Assembly: GCF_014529535.1 (NCBI RefSeq)
Contig: NC_050737.1
Location: forward strand, 8,600,725-8,664,724
DNA: 64,000 nt
Direction: 5' to 3'
DNA from: Bradysia coprophila
Taxonomy: Eukaryota > Arthropoda > Insecta > Diptera > Sciaridae
Positions 22,748-34,600 of this stretch are shown in pieces. Position 1 is the first letter of the stretch; every line of letters begins with the position of its first letter. The position numbers and the translations under genes are program-made. Under the pieces are notes generated by a model. That model was not told the origin of the DNA and did not search any database. It saw only the letters and a list, made by a program, of their open reading frames with translations.

Positions 22748-22922
22748 GGGTAATCTGGCACACTGTGGCACAAGAAAAAACTTTTAAATTACGTACAAGG
22801 TGAACTCGCACACGCTCGTTTATTGCTACAAATGCTTTTTAGAAAATTTTGGTATCGAAAAATCGTGTGCAAGTTCACCTTTTACGTAGTTAAAAAATAC
22901 GTTGTTTTTGCCAAATTACCCC
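22748..22922. mobile_element. 175-bp fold-back element
   Basis: Long imperfect arms: 'gggtaatctggc', 'aattacgtacaagg' and 'tgaactcgcacacg' on the left pair with 'cgtgtgcaagttca', 'ccttttacgtagtt' and 'gccaaattaccc' on the right. The unpaired centre is about 45 bp. Confidence 0.82.
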
Positions 22923-23610
22923 ACGCCGCGCCGTACGATCTATAAAAACCCTAGGCTCTTACATGAATAGATATTTTACATATGAATATCAAACATCAAA
23001 TATGTAATCAATACGCAATACAATAGGTCTATGTAAGAAAACATTTAACTTCAAATCGTGTCAGAATAAATAAAAATTTAATTTATTTCTCATTTCAAAT
23101 TTTGTGCGTCAATTCTTAATTATCGATATTTGCAGATTGTCACGTTAGACATAAATCTGCAGATGTCGCTGTTAACCTCATCATTTCGTTGTCATTTCGT
23201 TTGAAAAATGATGGGATTTAATTTGATATTACCCGATCCATTTAAATGTCATTTTTATATGGCCTTTTTTTTTCTGGGCTCTTTGTGCAAGCATTTAAAT
23301 CACAAGAAAAAATTCTTATTTTGCTCAGTAAAAAGTAATTTTGTCTAACAACAAATACATTCCCCGGATGTATGTGGTATTAGCTTAATGGATACTGTTA
23401 TTTATGCAGTCGAGGTGCAAAGTACTTTATTAGGCTCTAGATGTGTTATAATGACATGATAATTATTCCATTAGACAGTAAGTATACCTTAGTATACTTT
23501 GCAGTTAAGAGGCACCGGCACTTAGCTAAAATTGTAGCCTATATTTGCGTGTTTCGTATTTCATTTTTGTTAATATTTTTTCATCAGAATCCTTTTTGAA
23601 AAATGTACCA

Positions 23611-23804
23611 CCGCAATTCCGACCACGAATCTGCTAGCTTTAAATAAAAATTAGTTTTGGTTGTAGTCGTTTGATCAGCTCTGAGAAAAGTGAGCAGTTT
23701 AATGAAATTTTCATAAACTGCTCATTGTTCTCAGAGCTGGTCAAATTGTTACAACCAAATCTATTTTCTGTTGAAAGCTAACACATTCGTGGTCGGAATT
23801 GCGG
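23611..23804. mobile_element. 194-bp palindrome nested in the TTAA element
   Basis: Arms 'ccgcaattccgaccacgaat' and 'attcgtggtcggaattgcgg' are perfect at the ends. Pairing continues inward through 'ttggttgtagtcgtttgatc' and 'gagcagttt' with a few mismatches. Confidence 0.85.
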
Positions 23805-23819
23805 TCGCACATTTAATTT

Positions 23820-24119
23820 CTATATTAATTTTTGACAATGCCGCTTTTCCTGACAATTCGCGCTTGAAACCTTGAGATTCTGTTGTATTTTTTAGTTCTT
23901 TTTATTATTTAATTGAGGTTTACTTATTGACTTATCAATTGCTTATTGTGCTTGTAATTTTACTTGCTGTTTGGTTTTTTGGATTTTTGCTTCCGGTTGT
24001 TGACAAAGTTCTTCCAGTTTTGTGATATTTTTACTTACTTTTCTTTATATTTGTGCTTTATTATGTATGTCGGCTAGAGCATAGTAGACAATAAAATTGC
24101 GATTCATTCATTCATTCAA
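23820..24119 (+). mobile_element. Probable 3' end of a non-LTR retroelement or SINE
   Basis: AT-rich sequence with no open frame runs into 'gacaataaaattgcga' followed by a short (ttca)n tail, 'ttcattcattcattca'. A signal-like AATAAA directly before a short tandem tail is characteristic of truncated LINE or SINE 3' ends. The 5' limit is a guess. Confidence 0.45.
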
Positions 24120-24440
24120 AAGGATTCTGATGGAAAGATATCATCAAAAGTAAACTAAAATCCTGTATTTAAAAATCGCCCTAATGTTTGCTTTTCGGCA
24201 AAGTACCGGTGCCTCTTAAGAGCAATGGAACCTTTGCAAATTTGTAGCCTACATTTAGGCGTAAATATTCGTTTTTTGATGATTTCTCTCAATCAAAATC
24301 TGTTTTTGAAAAACTAAAACCATTAAAGCACAAGCAGGCGTCATCCCTTTCCTAATTTACCCTTCCTTAATTTCCAATAAACATTGTTTTAGTACAGTAA
24401 GTTGTTTTTATGAGCTAATATGATGAACGTAATTAAGTAT

Positions 24441-24581
24441 AGTGTCAGAATTAGAATTTTTCATCGAATACAATACAATTGATATTATTCATTCTACATG
24501 CGATACACACGCTAAAACTTAACTTTTTAATTTCTACTATTGCTTGGATTTGTAATAGTGACTTCCTCTAATTCTGACACT
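24441..24581. mobile_element. 141-bp fold-back with 'agtgtcagaattag' ends
   Basis: Terminal arms 'agtgtcagaattag' and 'ctaattctgacact' are perfect over 14 bp; the interior is AT-rich. Weakly similar interior words ('acatgcgatacacacg', 'ggatttgtaatagtgacttc') occur at about 39975-40075 and 47830-47890. Confidence 0.75.
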
Positions 24582-24942
24582 CTAGAGATAAGTAATTTTT
24601 CGGAATTTTAATAAAATGAAATTATTTTAGAAAATTCACTGTTTTTACTCGAAAGATATGCTGAAAGGAATGTCTGCATACCTGGAATAATTTATTCAAA
24701 AAAATGTTTGCGGAGTTGTGTCATTACCTTTATACGTAAGTGTGGTAGGCATATCGGCACTGCATAGGTTTGCGTTCGTAAAATAGGAAATCTCATGACG
24801 TTCTTTTCAACTGTCCTATTGTCCGATAGAATTTGTTTGTAGGTTCAATCATCTATTCAAAGTCTATCTGAGATGAGAGTTCATAAAGTTAACAATTTTC
24901 AGCACTTAGGCTGATATAGAAACACAGTTTTGTTCAGTAACT

Positions 24943-24948
24943 TTTATT
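24943..24948 (-). terminator. Polyadenylation signal of the transferrin gene
   Basis: AATAAA on the minus strand, 62 bp past the stop codon at 25010. Confidence 0.55.
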
Positions 24949-25009
24949 CGTATTTTAATTGCTGAACACAATTTTGTTCAGTTTCACCAAATTTTTATAT
25001 GAAAGAGAC

Positions 25010-27665
25010 TTATGTCTTTGATAAAACATTAACATCGTCATCGTTTTCCAACATTTTCGCATCATCAGTGAAAATAACGTTCTTTGCACCTGGCTCAAAT
25101 TCTCCGAACAACTCGAAAACATTCTCCAAATTTCCGCCATGACCGAACTGGTCTGACAATGACTTGAAACCGTGTACAATACTTTCCAATTCCGTTCCGC
25201 CTAAACTGTTTCGTACAAATATGCCGCGCGTGTATCTGCCATCGAAATTGCATGTGTTTGCTTCGCTAAGGTCCTTAGTGGTGAAATCGGGACAGATCAA
25301 CTGCTTGTCTAAATACTTTTCGTCGGATAGACGGCTTGAATGAACGATTTCGATTTGAGAATTAGAGGCTGATGGAATGTCTTCGATATCCGTTTCGATA
25401 TTCCGGGCTCGATTAAATGTAAGTGCTACATCAACGGCCCTCATGTCTGATTTGTCGAATTTACTGGAATCATTTTGAGATTACGCTTAATGCGAATTCA
25501 TTACGCTGCCTTTTACTTACACATTCATCTTTTTCAGCACGTCGGAATTGATATTTTTATCGGCCACAACGACATAAACACTCTCTGGATCTATTACTTC
25601 TTTCATAATTTTTTTAAGCTCGTTATCATGGGCTCGAAAAAAGTCGTTCGGATGTAACACTACTGCATCTGCATTACTTTCATGAACCTGAAACGATGGA
25701 AACGTATGTATGACAGTACATGCAATCCTTGTCTCACCCATTCGCTGAAGCTTTTGTGGATTTACTTTTACTTAAAGTTTTCCACAAAGGCTTCGTAGAA
25801 TATCAAGCGACTGTTAATTGTAAGCATTGTTCTCATACCGTTTGTATGCAGTCGTTACTTTCCACGCAGTAAAATTCTGGACGAATGTCCCGAGAATAGG
25901 CAGCCTGTTTCAGTATTCCACATTTTCGCATTTCAATGTCGCTCTTAGCCTCGCTCTTAACACAAAGTCTGCAAAAACATTTATTGCTAGAACCAAGAGC
26001 TTCAAGTCCAACTACAGCCAAAATTTACCGAATTTTTTGCGAAGTACTTCCGTCCCTTTCAATAACGTCTTTGTAGTTTGCACTGATCAAGTGATCACCG
26101 GGAAAAGCTAGATCAGTTTTAGGCACAACCGAATATTTGTCAGTAATCCACAATTTACTAGCAACTGCTTTGTCTACATTATTCAGTCCGTTGGTGTACC
26201 AATTCAGCAGACTGCTCTGCAGTTGTGCCACATTTGAATTAGCGTCAGCATTCGACATGAATCCTTGCCATGGTCTTTTCGCCCATGTACAAGCTGTTCC
26301 AGTTACCGGTCGACGACTACCATCTTCACATAAATATTCATAGTCGTCTGGATCAGCTAGAGCCACAGTTGTTGCAGGATTGTTACCGATTGGAAGCTAA
26401 ATCGTACAAAAGAAGTTCAAAAATTAGGATTTGTGTTAGCAAAATGTAGATATTGCCTTACACCGAAGAACCGACGAACGTAAATTACTTTTGTGAAAGC
26501 AATATCGCCACCGTTATCGACCAGACATCTGATTGATCCATCGTAGCCGGAAAATTTATCAGGGTAGTCGCATTTGGCAGGATCTTCACACAATGCACAC
26601 AAGTTGGGATACTTTTGTTCTGGTTTAAGATTAAGCACAAAATTCATAAAGATGCAACAGTACAGATGGAATAGAATGTCATACTTAAGTTATGGTTGAC
26701 CTCACTATCTGCTGAATATTTTCCAACGATGCATGATGCCGTAAAGAATTCGGACAGCGCCTTCAATTCCTTTTCGACCGATGATAGCGTTGGATCGGGA
26801 CTAATTTTGAGGACACCATTTTTCTTCAATCGGGTGATCGGGATCTTGTAGCCAACATTACGTCCGAAACCTGTATGGCATGACTTCTTTCCCCTTAAAT
26901 CCGCCATGCTGTTGATGCCGTTATTTTTTCTCGTTAAAATAATGCCTTCGTAACGGAACTCCGCCCCGAGTTCCTCTCTCTATTTTTATGAGACAGTACG
27001 TGAAAGTTCAGTAACTGTAAAACGTTTACTAACCGTTCTCAGTTCAGAAAAAATGGAAAAATCTTCATTCTTGAGATTGAACGCAATGTACATGTCTTCC
27101 GGATCAGCAGCTAAAAAGTCGGCCTGTCGATTTAGCACCTTATCCAGGCATTCCATTCTGAAGGAATAGTCTCTAGTGAGAAAGTGAAACCATATTTCGA
27201 GCATCAATTCAACAAACCTATCTCTGCCAGCTACACATTCGAATTGAACATCACTGCTCGATTTAGAGGCTACTTCTTTACAAGCATCCATGATATGATG
27301 CGGTACACACATCCGATCTGTGAAGAAAACGTAAGTTGTAACTGCATCGAATAAACACTTTAATTTTGTTAGGGGGTTCAGCTTTTCACCTCCTTTCACA
27401 TGCAATCGAATGAATATCATTGATTTCTCGGCGGATTGGCCGGTTGCAGAGTGATAAGCCGAATCCCTGTGACCACTCTACATCACTGATCCTTCTTTCT
27501 ATATGCTTCACATGAAGTGACAACATTTGCATCATCAGTGATCACTCTATACAACGCACTGTTTTACTCTATAGAATGGATCGTTATCTTACATGTTGTT
27601 GTGGCGCAAGCATAGCTGATTGAGCATGCAAACAAAATGAGAAACTGCACGACTGATGAGTTCAT
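25010..27665 (-). CDS. Tsf1: Transferrin, secreted iron-binding protein (Tsf1-like)
   Basis: Nine coding exons on the minus strand: 27593-27665, 27218-27317, 27034-27157, 26685-26979, 26462-26619, 26029-26396, 25839-25968, 25521-25687 and 25010-25463. They total 1869 bp, 622 residues, with all phases consistent. Insect Tsf1 is about this length. A signal peptide of about 22 residues is followed by the N-lobe: YRMCVP, 'VAGRDRMECL', 'EFRYEG' (first ligand Tyr), the anion-binding loop 'KKSCHTGFGRNVGY' with Thr and Arg kept, and 'SGYDGS' (second ligand Tyr). The C-lobe is strongly diverged, as in other insect transferrins. The protein carries ferric iron in haemolymph and withholds it from microbes. 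The acceptor of exon 4 has a nearby in-frame alternative (AG within an 'agagag' run). A TATA box and a polyA signal frame the gene. Confidence 0.96.
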
Positions 27666-27721
27666 TTTGTGCGAACAAAATCGAATTAACTACTAACTTC
27701 ATTAACTGTCTGCTTCGTCGT

Positions 27722-27728
27722 TTTTATA
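27722..27728 (-). promoter_or_regulatory. TATA box of transferrin
   Basis: TATAAAA on the minus strand, 57 bp upstream of the ATG, leaving room for a start site near 27697 and a 5'UTR of about 30 nt. A palindromic stretch with 'atcactgat' and 'atcagtgat' lies in intron 1 (about 27483-27542). Confidence 0.65.
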
Positions 27729-28105
27729 CCGTCCACTGGTTTTATTTGGATTCTTTTTTTATTATAATATACAATACAGGTTCCACAAGAACAGGGTGAA
27801 TAATTTGTGCACATTTGTTCAAGGACTTTAACTTTTGTAACTAGAAATTTTCCGTTCAACATGTAACAGTATGATATTAATTGGTTTGTCTCGTCCACCC
27901 GAGTTGCCAGAGTTTAATTTTTTGTTTTTATAGAGGATACACATCTTAATAATCAGTTCTGAGTTGCCTATGAAACCCATCTACCGTCCTTTTTTGAAGA
28001 CGTAATACCGAATTTTGCCGAAAAAATAACCGAAGTATGCAAATACTATCTGAAGAAAGTTGTTAGGCGTTAATTGGTATCTCGCCTTAGAAAAATTCAT
28101 CGTAT

Positions 28106-28316
28106 TTAGGTCGTCCTATGAATCATTCATTGTGTGCATCGTTACAACCACCGAACCCACTACAACTACCCAAAATATAGACCATAGACCGCTTGAATAA
28201 ACTTTAGGATATGCTATAGAAATATCCAGTGTGGAATTGTCTGCCGCGGGTATCGAACCCAAATCATTTTGGTGGAAGGTGGAAGGTACGTAATCACTGA
28301 ACCATCTCATCCTTTG
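28106..28316 (-). mobile_element. tRNA-derived SINE
   Basis: Reading the minus strand from 28316: a box A (tggttcagtgatta) and, 45 bp further, a perfect box B (ggttcgatacc), the normal spacing for an internal RNA polymerase III promoter. A ~130-bp unrelated body follows. There is no acceptor stem, so it is not a working tRNA. The 3' end is uncertain. Confidence 0.75.
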
Positions 28317-29368
28317 TAATTTTCGAGTTTTCTGCGTTTTCTAATAGACAACTTGCATGGTCTTCTGGAAATATTTTATTATTGTTATTCGGGTTTCAAA
28401 ACCCTCAAATACACAATCTTACACATCTCTTGAGTGAATTAGTATTTTAAATCAGCAATTAAAATTTTCCTAATTCGTCTACATCATCATTCTCATTTGC
28501 GAGTAGTTGTTTACATTCGAGTAAGTGTTTGTTAATATTTTCGTTTTTTTATGTTGGTACGTAAATAGACGAACAACTAATGACGTAAGCGCGGCTTTGC
28601 GAGTGTGTTAGTGTATGTATTACATATGAACGACCGCACTAGTCTGACGTCATACGGTCCTTTGAAATTAATGTTCTTCATTAATTTTAAAAAAAAACCT
28701 AAAGAACATTTGGATAAGGTGTAGTGGTAAATTATGCTTATTTTAACTTATGCAACATGTCTATTTTAACTTAGAATGTTTTCTCTCGCAACTTTAATTT
28801 TAATGTTTCAATATTGCTCAATAGCACCCTGTCGTGCTAAAAAATAGAATTCTGATTTTCCTACAACATACAACGTTACCCTGGGAAGCCCCAGACGTAA
28901 GCATAATAAAATATTCCTATCAGCTAATTCGACTTGAAGCGAATAGATTATATAATATTTTGATTAGGGAATGGTCCATGTTAGCGATTTTTGTGTGTGC
29001 GGAATTTCTGACCTCTCATTTTGTATGCACTTTTCCACCATATGACGGTCATATTTTGCAAGACTCCCCTCTCCTTTTCGTGCGAATGTCATTTATGGAT
29101 GTCCCCTCACCAGCCATTTTACAACACAATTAGAATTATTGCAACATTTTGGTTTTGAGTGATAAAATAGACATCTTTGAAATCTTCTATCGTATTCTGG
29201 TTGGACGTGTTTTTTGTGCGGCAGGATGCACTGTTTGTCAGAGACGTGTGTCTGTGTTTGATCTTTGCGTCATCACATCAGATTAAGAACGGATGCATCA
29301 ATTGTGAGACTTTAGGATTTTTGCATTCAATATTTTTACGCGATTTTTTTTAATAAATAAAAATGTAA

Positions 29369-29600
29369 AAATAGAAATTGCAACGAGTTTTTTCAACGAA
29401 AGGTTATCGGAAAAATATTTACATATTAAATGAACCTATCTCTCTTCTCTTCGAATTATTTCAAATAAGTATTTATTGAGTTGCCGCTAAAGTACACAGG
29501 ATGATAATTCTTACCGGGGAATTTTTCTATGGAATATAAAAAAACCAATGCAAAAAAAAGGAAAACATAAAAATTAAACAAGTGATTGAGATTAAAAAGA
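29369..29600. repeat. Diverged direct duplication, left copy
   Basis: 'tagaaattgcaacga', 'tttcaac(g/a)aaaggttatc', 'gatgataa', 'cttaccgg' and 'attaaacaagtgattgagat' appear in the same order at 30510-30770 (there 'attaaacgagtgactaagat'). Each copy contains 'cttaccgg', which reads as a splice donor on the minus strand; whether either is a 5'UTR exon is unknown. Confidence 0.65.
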
Positions 29601-30185
29601 ATTAAGAGTGATATCGCGAAATCTTCGAACAACGTTGGGACGAGGGGTCACGGATATTATTGACTTATAGCTCATTCGATTCGTTGAACTGTTGCGAGCA
29701 AAGCGTGGTACTAAATTTGGTGTCATATATTTTGTTGTCGACGCTCGAGGTCATGAAGTAAGGGTCTGCTAAAAGGAGCCCAAAATCGTTTTCTCGTGAT
29801 TAGTTGAGTAAAACAATTTTGGGAAAAAACTTTTTTAGCTAGGTTTGTAGGCCTTGAAGAGACACACATTTTGAGTATACACACCACCAGGTCCATGTTG
29901 ACCTGTTGGTGATATCAATCACTTTAGGTGAAAAAATAGGTGATTTTCCCAAGTCCCTAACCGGCTGCAGTGACAATGTGACATAAGTCCGAGACATGGT
30001 ATGTATTGCGAGAGAGCCCAGCCTCTATAGTACCATAACATGTAAAAACATCCTTGGATAAGTTTCACTGCAAAGGGTTGGAGCGACTTTAGCGGAAGTC
30101 CACCCCAGGTCGATGAAATTTTATCTCTTTCTTTCGTTTGTTTTTCGCTTTTTTATGCGGATATTCATTATTTATTGCTGACAAG

Positions 30186-30360
30186 AGTGAGGTCAACTAA
30201 AATAAAGAGTTACTTGATATATCCACGTTGGTTAAGTACACTACGACTTAAAATTTCGAACGTTTTATGCATATATTTCGACTATTTTCCAGCAATCGAA
30301 AATCGTAGTGTACGTAACCAACGTGGATATATCAAGTAACTCTTGACTTTATAGTTCACT
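30186..30360. mobile_element. 175-bp fold-back element
   Basis: Arms of about 65 bp: 'gagttacttgatatatccac' and 'gttggtta.gtacactacga' on the left pair with 'tcgtagtgtacgtaaccaac' and 'gtggatatatcaagtaactc' on the right, with an outer 'agtgaggtcaacta' against 'tagttcact'. The loop is about 50 bp. Confidence 0.88.
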
Positions 30361-31212
30361 TCAGATAACCATTGATTTATGAGACACGAATCCTATTAAA
30401 TAGGCACTGTAGAGTGTCGACTCAACTTGGACGAGGTAAATTCATATGATCGGCTGTTCCATTGAGTAAATGTTGAAAGAGCTAATTACGAGATTTTTTT
30501 CAGTAAAAAAGTAAATATAGAAATTGCAACGATCATTTTCAACAAAAGGTTATCAGAAATAATTCCGCGTTAACGAATCGCTTCTTTCTTTCTTTTCTTC
30601 GTATTATTTAATTTATAAGAATTCAGTGTAACCGATGATAAATAATATACTTACCGGCGAGCAGCGAACAAAACAAAAAAACAAACATGCCCAACAAAAA
30701 GTGAAGAAATATTTTTTTTATTTATTTATTTACAAACTCACATATTAAACGAGTGACTAAGATAAAGGGTAATCAAAATTTGAACGGTGACAAGTTTACA
30801 CTATTAAAAGTTTCTTTGAGGTAAACCTGTAACCAATACACATTTTGATTATCTTGAAATGGCAAATTTCAAATGGTAACGTTTTTTACACAGAGGAGAA
30901 TTCAAAGTTAAAATTTTTGGTCAGCACGCAATTGATTCACTTTTGTTTTCGGGATATCGTTTCAATGCCAAGGTAGATATAGTTGAGGAGGTAGTCTCAT
31001 TCATTGACAAAACGTTGTATTCAGACGCGCGGCCAAGCACATAAGTTTGATGCTATTGACACCTGAATGGTTGTGATTTAGTGTCTCTTCACAAAATAAT
31101 GTGTCGATCTCAAAACAGATAGCACGAGTTTCTATGCGTTTTTCTATCGCTTGTATTACGAAGAAATTGCCATTACAGCGACATAATATGGACCGAAAGC
31201 ACACGAACTATT

Positions 31213-31319
31213 TTGCGTTAATGAAGTCGACAATTATGCTGCGTTTTCCGTTACTTATCCTGTAATGAATATCGTATTCCAATGGAAAACACAGCATAAT
31301 TGTCGGTCCCGTCAACGCA
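31213..31319. mobile_element. 107-bp fold-back element
   Basis: Arms 'cgacaattatgctgcgtttt' and 'aaaacacagcataattgtcg', with an outer 'tgcgttaatgaag'/'ccgtcaacgca'. The loop is about 30 bp. Confidence 0.82.
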
Positions 31320-31665
31320 GAAGAACTCATGTGGGTTCGGCCATAGAACTTCGGAAATTGTCAGATTGAACGAATCGCACATTATACATGGTGCCAGCTG
31401 ATGTCACGATGCCATTAATCGAAAACCCCGTATTTTTACATGCTCGATTCCTAAATATACCGTCTAATATGGACCATCCCCCAATAAATGATCTGATTTT
31501 AGAAGGAACGGATTTCGAAGGAGAACGATGTTGATCGTCTAATCCAAGAAATATTTTAGTCTTCAATTTTCCTCTGTGTAAAAAGCTTAACGAAGAATTT
31601 CACAGAGCTTTTCAGAGCTTTTTTTTCTTATTAAAAATGAACTTAGAAATGGAACGTGTCAATTA

Positions 31666-34600
31666 TCATTCAAGTTTCAATTCCTTTGCATGTGAAATTG
31701 GTTCAAGTTTTTCTGATTTATTTACACTTATTCCGCTAGGAATTGAAGATTTATTGGATGGACTGAATATAATTTTCTTTATGTTCTGGAAAGGAGTGTC
31801 GAAAAATATCGTTAAAGCTATTGACGCCAATGCAATCGATATGTTTTCGTTAAGATTAAGCTGAAAAGACGAAGAACGAAATCAAATCAAAAATTCAGTT
31901 TACTTTTCTGAACACGGCCATCCACTCACCGTATAACTAAGAAAACTGAAATGTGTAGCATGTCTGGTTCGTCCAACGTTGAAAAAGAAAACTGGAAATT
32001 GTGTTAAGTAAATGGCATACGACAATCGTGTGGTAACTAAAAATCCTGGCCAAGAAAAAAGCCGGCTTAGCAGACCTGCAATCATTGGGTTTATGTTAAA
32101 AACACGTTTCGTTGGAACACTGTACCATCTTACTATGGTAGCCCAGATGCGATGTAAAAATAATCCATCCGGCTAATCCACACCATGCCATGGGTCCCAA
32201 GGCTGCATAAATAGCGGCATGATATTCATTGTAAACATAACCAATGCTACCCATCGGAGCTGGTCCAAGCAGTACGAGCAGAAATATTGTCACGTTTATA
32301 CACCAGCCAATTTTTAATTGCGCCTACAATAGGTGGAAGCTGTGCGTTCGTTTCGTAATTGTAATGCAACCACACCTACCTTCGTCAGTTTGTGGTCTTT
32401 GAATACACGGAGAACATATCCGAGCAGAATTCCTAAAATGTAAATTGTCGATCGATAGAATGGGATGCTGTACATGTAGTCAGCCGTTTTGAAAAGTCGT
32501 TTTATTCTGCCGGATGGAAAGAATTACATTACTATTGCTCTGTGAGTGGGTTTGTCTAGTAAGCAACGGTCACCGTTCTTGCTTTCATCATTAAAACAAG
32601 TCGCTGTTAGATCAGCTTTTGGTAACGAAAATGTCGAAACATTACAACGACTAAACGTTCTGCCGAAAGCCGATCTAACACAATGACTACGGTAATTATA
32701 AACGTTGCTGCTTAAGACAGGACACGTAATTTTCTTTTCATTAACTTACGATGTTCCGAAGTAAACGTAGTTTGATAGCTTCTCCACAACGGTAACATTA
32801 AATCGAGCTATGGTACTGATACCGGCTAGGCCTAACAGGATCATTGCACCTTTCTTCGGCCATTTCCATAGTATCAAAATGAGAAATGGCGCTACCACAA
32901 AAAGTTCGGTGTCGATGCCAAGATGATGAGTGTGTGTCAAACACTGAACGTAATTTTCGTTGTTAGTAAACTCGTAATGATTTCATAGAAAAACGTACCA
33001 TGTTCTCGAACCCGAAGTAGTTGTGAATGAACAACAGATTTCTCCACCAATGTTGCTTACATATTCCCGCATGTCGTGTTACCACCAGATTCCATTGGGG
33101 TCCAGTATCGACGTGCGGTAGGATAAACGTACAAAATAGAATTAGCGCTCCCAATGTGGGTACGATCCGTATAAATCGACCGACATATTCCTGTAATATG
33201 CGAGGTGATTGGTTTTTCTGCAATCGGCCAATTATTGCATATGATGTTAGCAAACCGCTAAACATTAAAAATGTGTCGGTGTAAATGGCCGCAGCTCGTC
33301 CCAGTACGGTCCATGGTTGACCTAATGCCTCGGACAACTGAGTTCGATTGATGTAAGGATCGAAAAAGATTGCCATTGATTTGTGTGACACCAACAGCAG
33401 AAAAGCGTTGAAAAATCGAATGCCGTGGATGCATTCGATGTCGTTTGGTGCTCGCTTTAAATTGAAAGTGGCTCGGAGGTTTTTTCTCAAGGAAAATGCC
33501 ACCAGCCACGGATCTAAACAAAAGGGAAAATATCTCAATTGTTATTCGATGTAGATGTAGTGGGCCGATCACAATATTAACTTATCACTTACTTGGATCG
33601 ACCACTTTAAGGTCCACAACAGTCGATAATGTGGCCACCAATATAACAACTAAGAAGAAAATTCTGAAATTATAAATCTTTATCCATCACCGAGTGTCTG
33701 TTACTAATTTTCCATGAACCTACGCTGCTTTTATCGTATTTTCGTCGTATGCGTCTCGATCGTTAGTTTGGCACATCTGTGGTTCGACGCGTACCTGAAC
33801 ATGAATATCTGTTCCTTTGGTAAAATTCTGTACATAGTCATTCAAGGACATTTGAATGTCCATTGCTGTACAGGATGATGGAACACAAGCTGCCCAATTT
33901 AACATTGAAAATCTGGGTACTCGATGTCCTGGCTGAGGAATAATTGTAGATTAAATATGGATGCAAGTGGTTGAAGGCAATAAATTCGTTTCACATTAAG
34001 AGCGCACAGAAATTCGAAAGTATAAGATAATAAGAGTATTATGTTATGGTGTGCTACAGATACATTCACCTACTGCTCCTCACACTACGAGTAGAAAATT
34101 AGAGTATGAGTTAAACTGCACACCTAGATTACGTTAACTTAGCAAAATCACTACCCTTATAGTCGACGTCAGCGAAACAAAGGGCAGTTTCTACCCGTTG
34201 TTATACTCATTCCGCATATTCCGCATTCTGTGCAATCAATTGGATCATATTCCAATAGCAACAACTTCTCTATTCTCTATAATGGCAGATAGTACTCATT
34301 TGGAAATAGGTTTCGGTATATTCGGTGAATGCGAAATTTCATCACCACAAGAACGTTATTGGTTTTCTGAAAGACAACCCTGATGCCCATTTTTTGTATG
34401 ACTGCGAGTGAGCAAATACAGATGAAAACGAATATATTTGTCTTGTTCCATGTGTAAAGTATATGCCTGGCTTACATATATGCCTCCTCATTATAAATAA
34501 CTGCATGCAAATATGTAACTGCAACATTTTATTGTTTCAATATTTGCATGCAGATCATTAAAATGCATTTTTCAAAACAATTTCAGTCTCAGTCAAATGA

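Larger units (their letters stand above)
23505..24219. mobile_element. ~715-bp TTAA-flanked non-autonomous element carrying nested insertions
   Basis: Both ends are TTAA followed by inverted 'gaggcaccgg'. TTAA duplication is typical of piggyBac-type transposons. Inside are a 194-bp palindrome (23611-23804) and a stretch ending in (attc)n at 24119. Outer segments of the element ('catcagaatcctttt' near 23582 and 'aaaaggattctgatg' near 24118) are also inverted copies of each other. Just beyond the right TTAA, 'ttgtagcctacattt' repeats the left interior, so a second partial copy abuts it. Confidence 0.7.
21699..24942. other. Intergenic region between the transposon-like unit and transferrin
   Basis: No supported gene. 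It contains palindromic elements at 22748-22922, 23505-24219 and 24441-24581, and a retroelement-like tail near 24119. The open frame at 22164-22481 shows no motif and is not accepted. Confidence 0.6.
27729..31665. other. Intergenic region between transferrin and the NRF-6-like gene
   Basis: No supported gene. It holds a tRNA-derived SINE (28106-28316), a diverged ~240-bp duplication (29369-29600 and 30510-30770), and fold-backs at 30186-30360 and 31213-31319. The open frames at 28834-29133, 31001-31204 and 31327-31566 lack motifs, and the last partly overlaps an equally long frame on the other strand. Poly-T and A/T runs are frequent. Confidence 0.55.

Noticed and set aside
31327-31566. 79-codon minus frame next to the NRF-6-like gene
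   Set aside because: The opposite strand is also open over much of the same region and neither translation resembles a known family; not in phase with the NRF-6-like 3' end.
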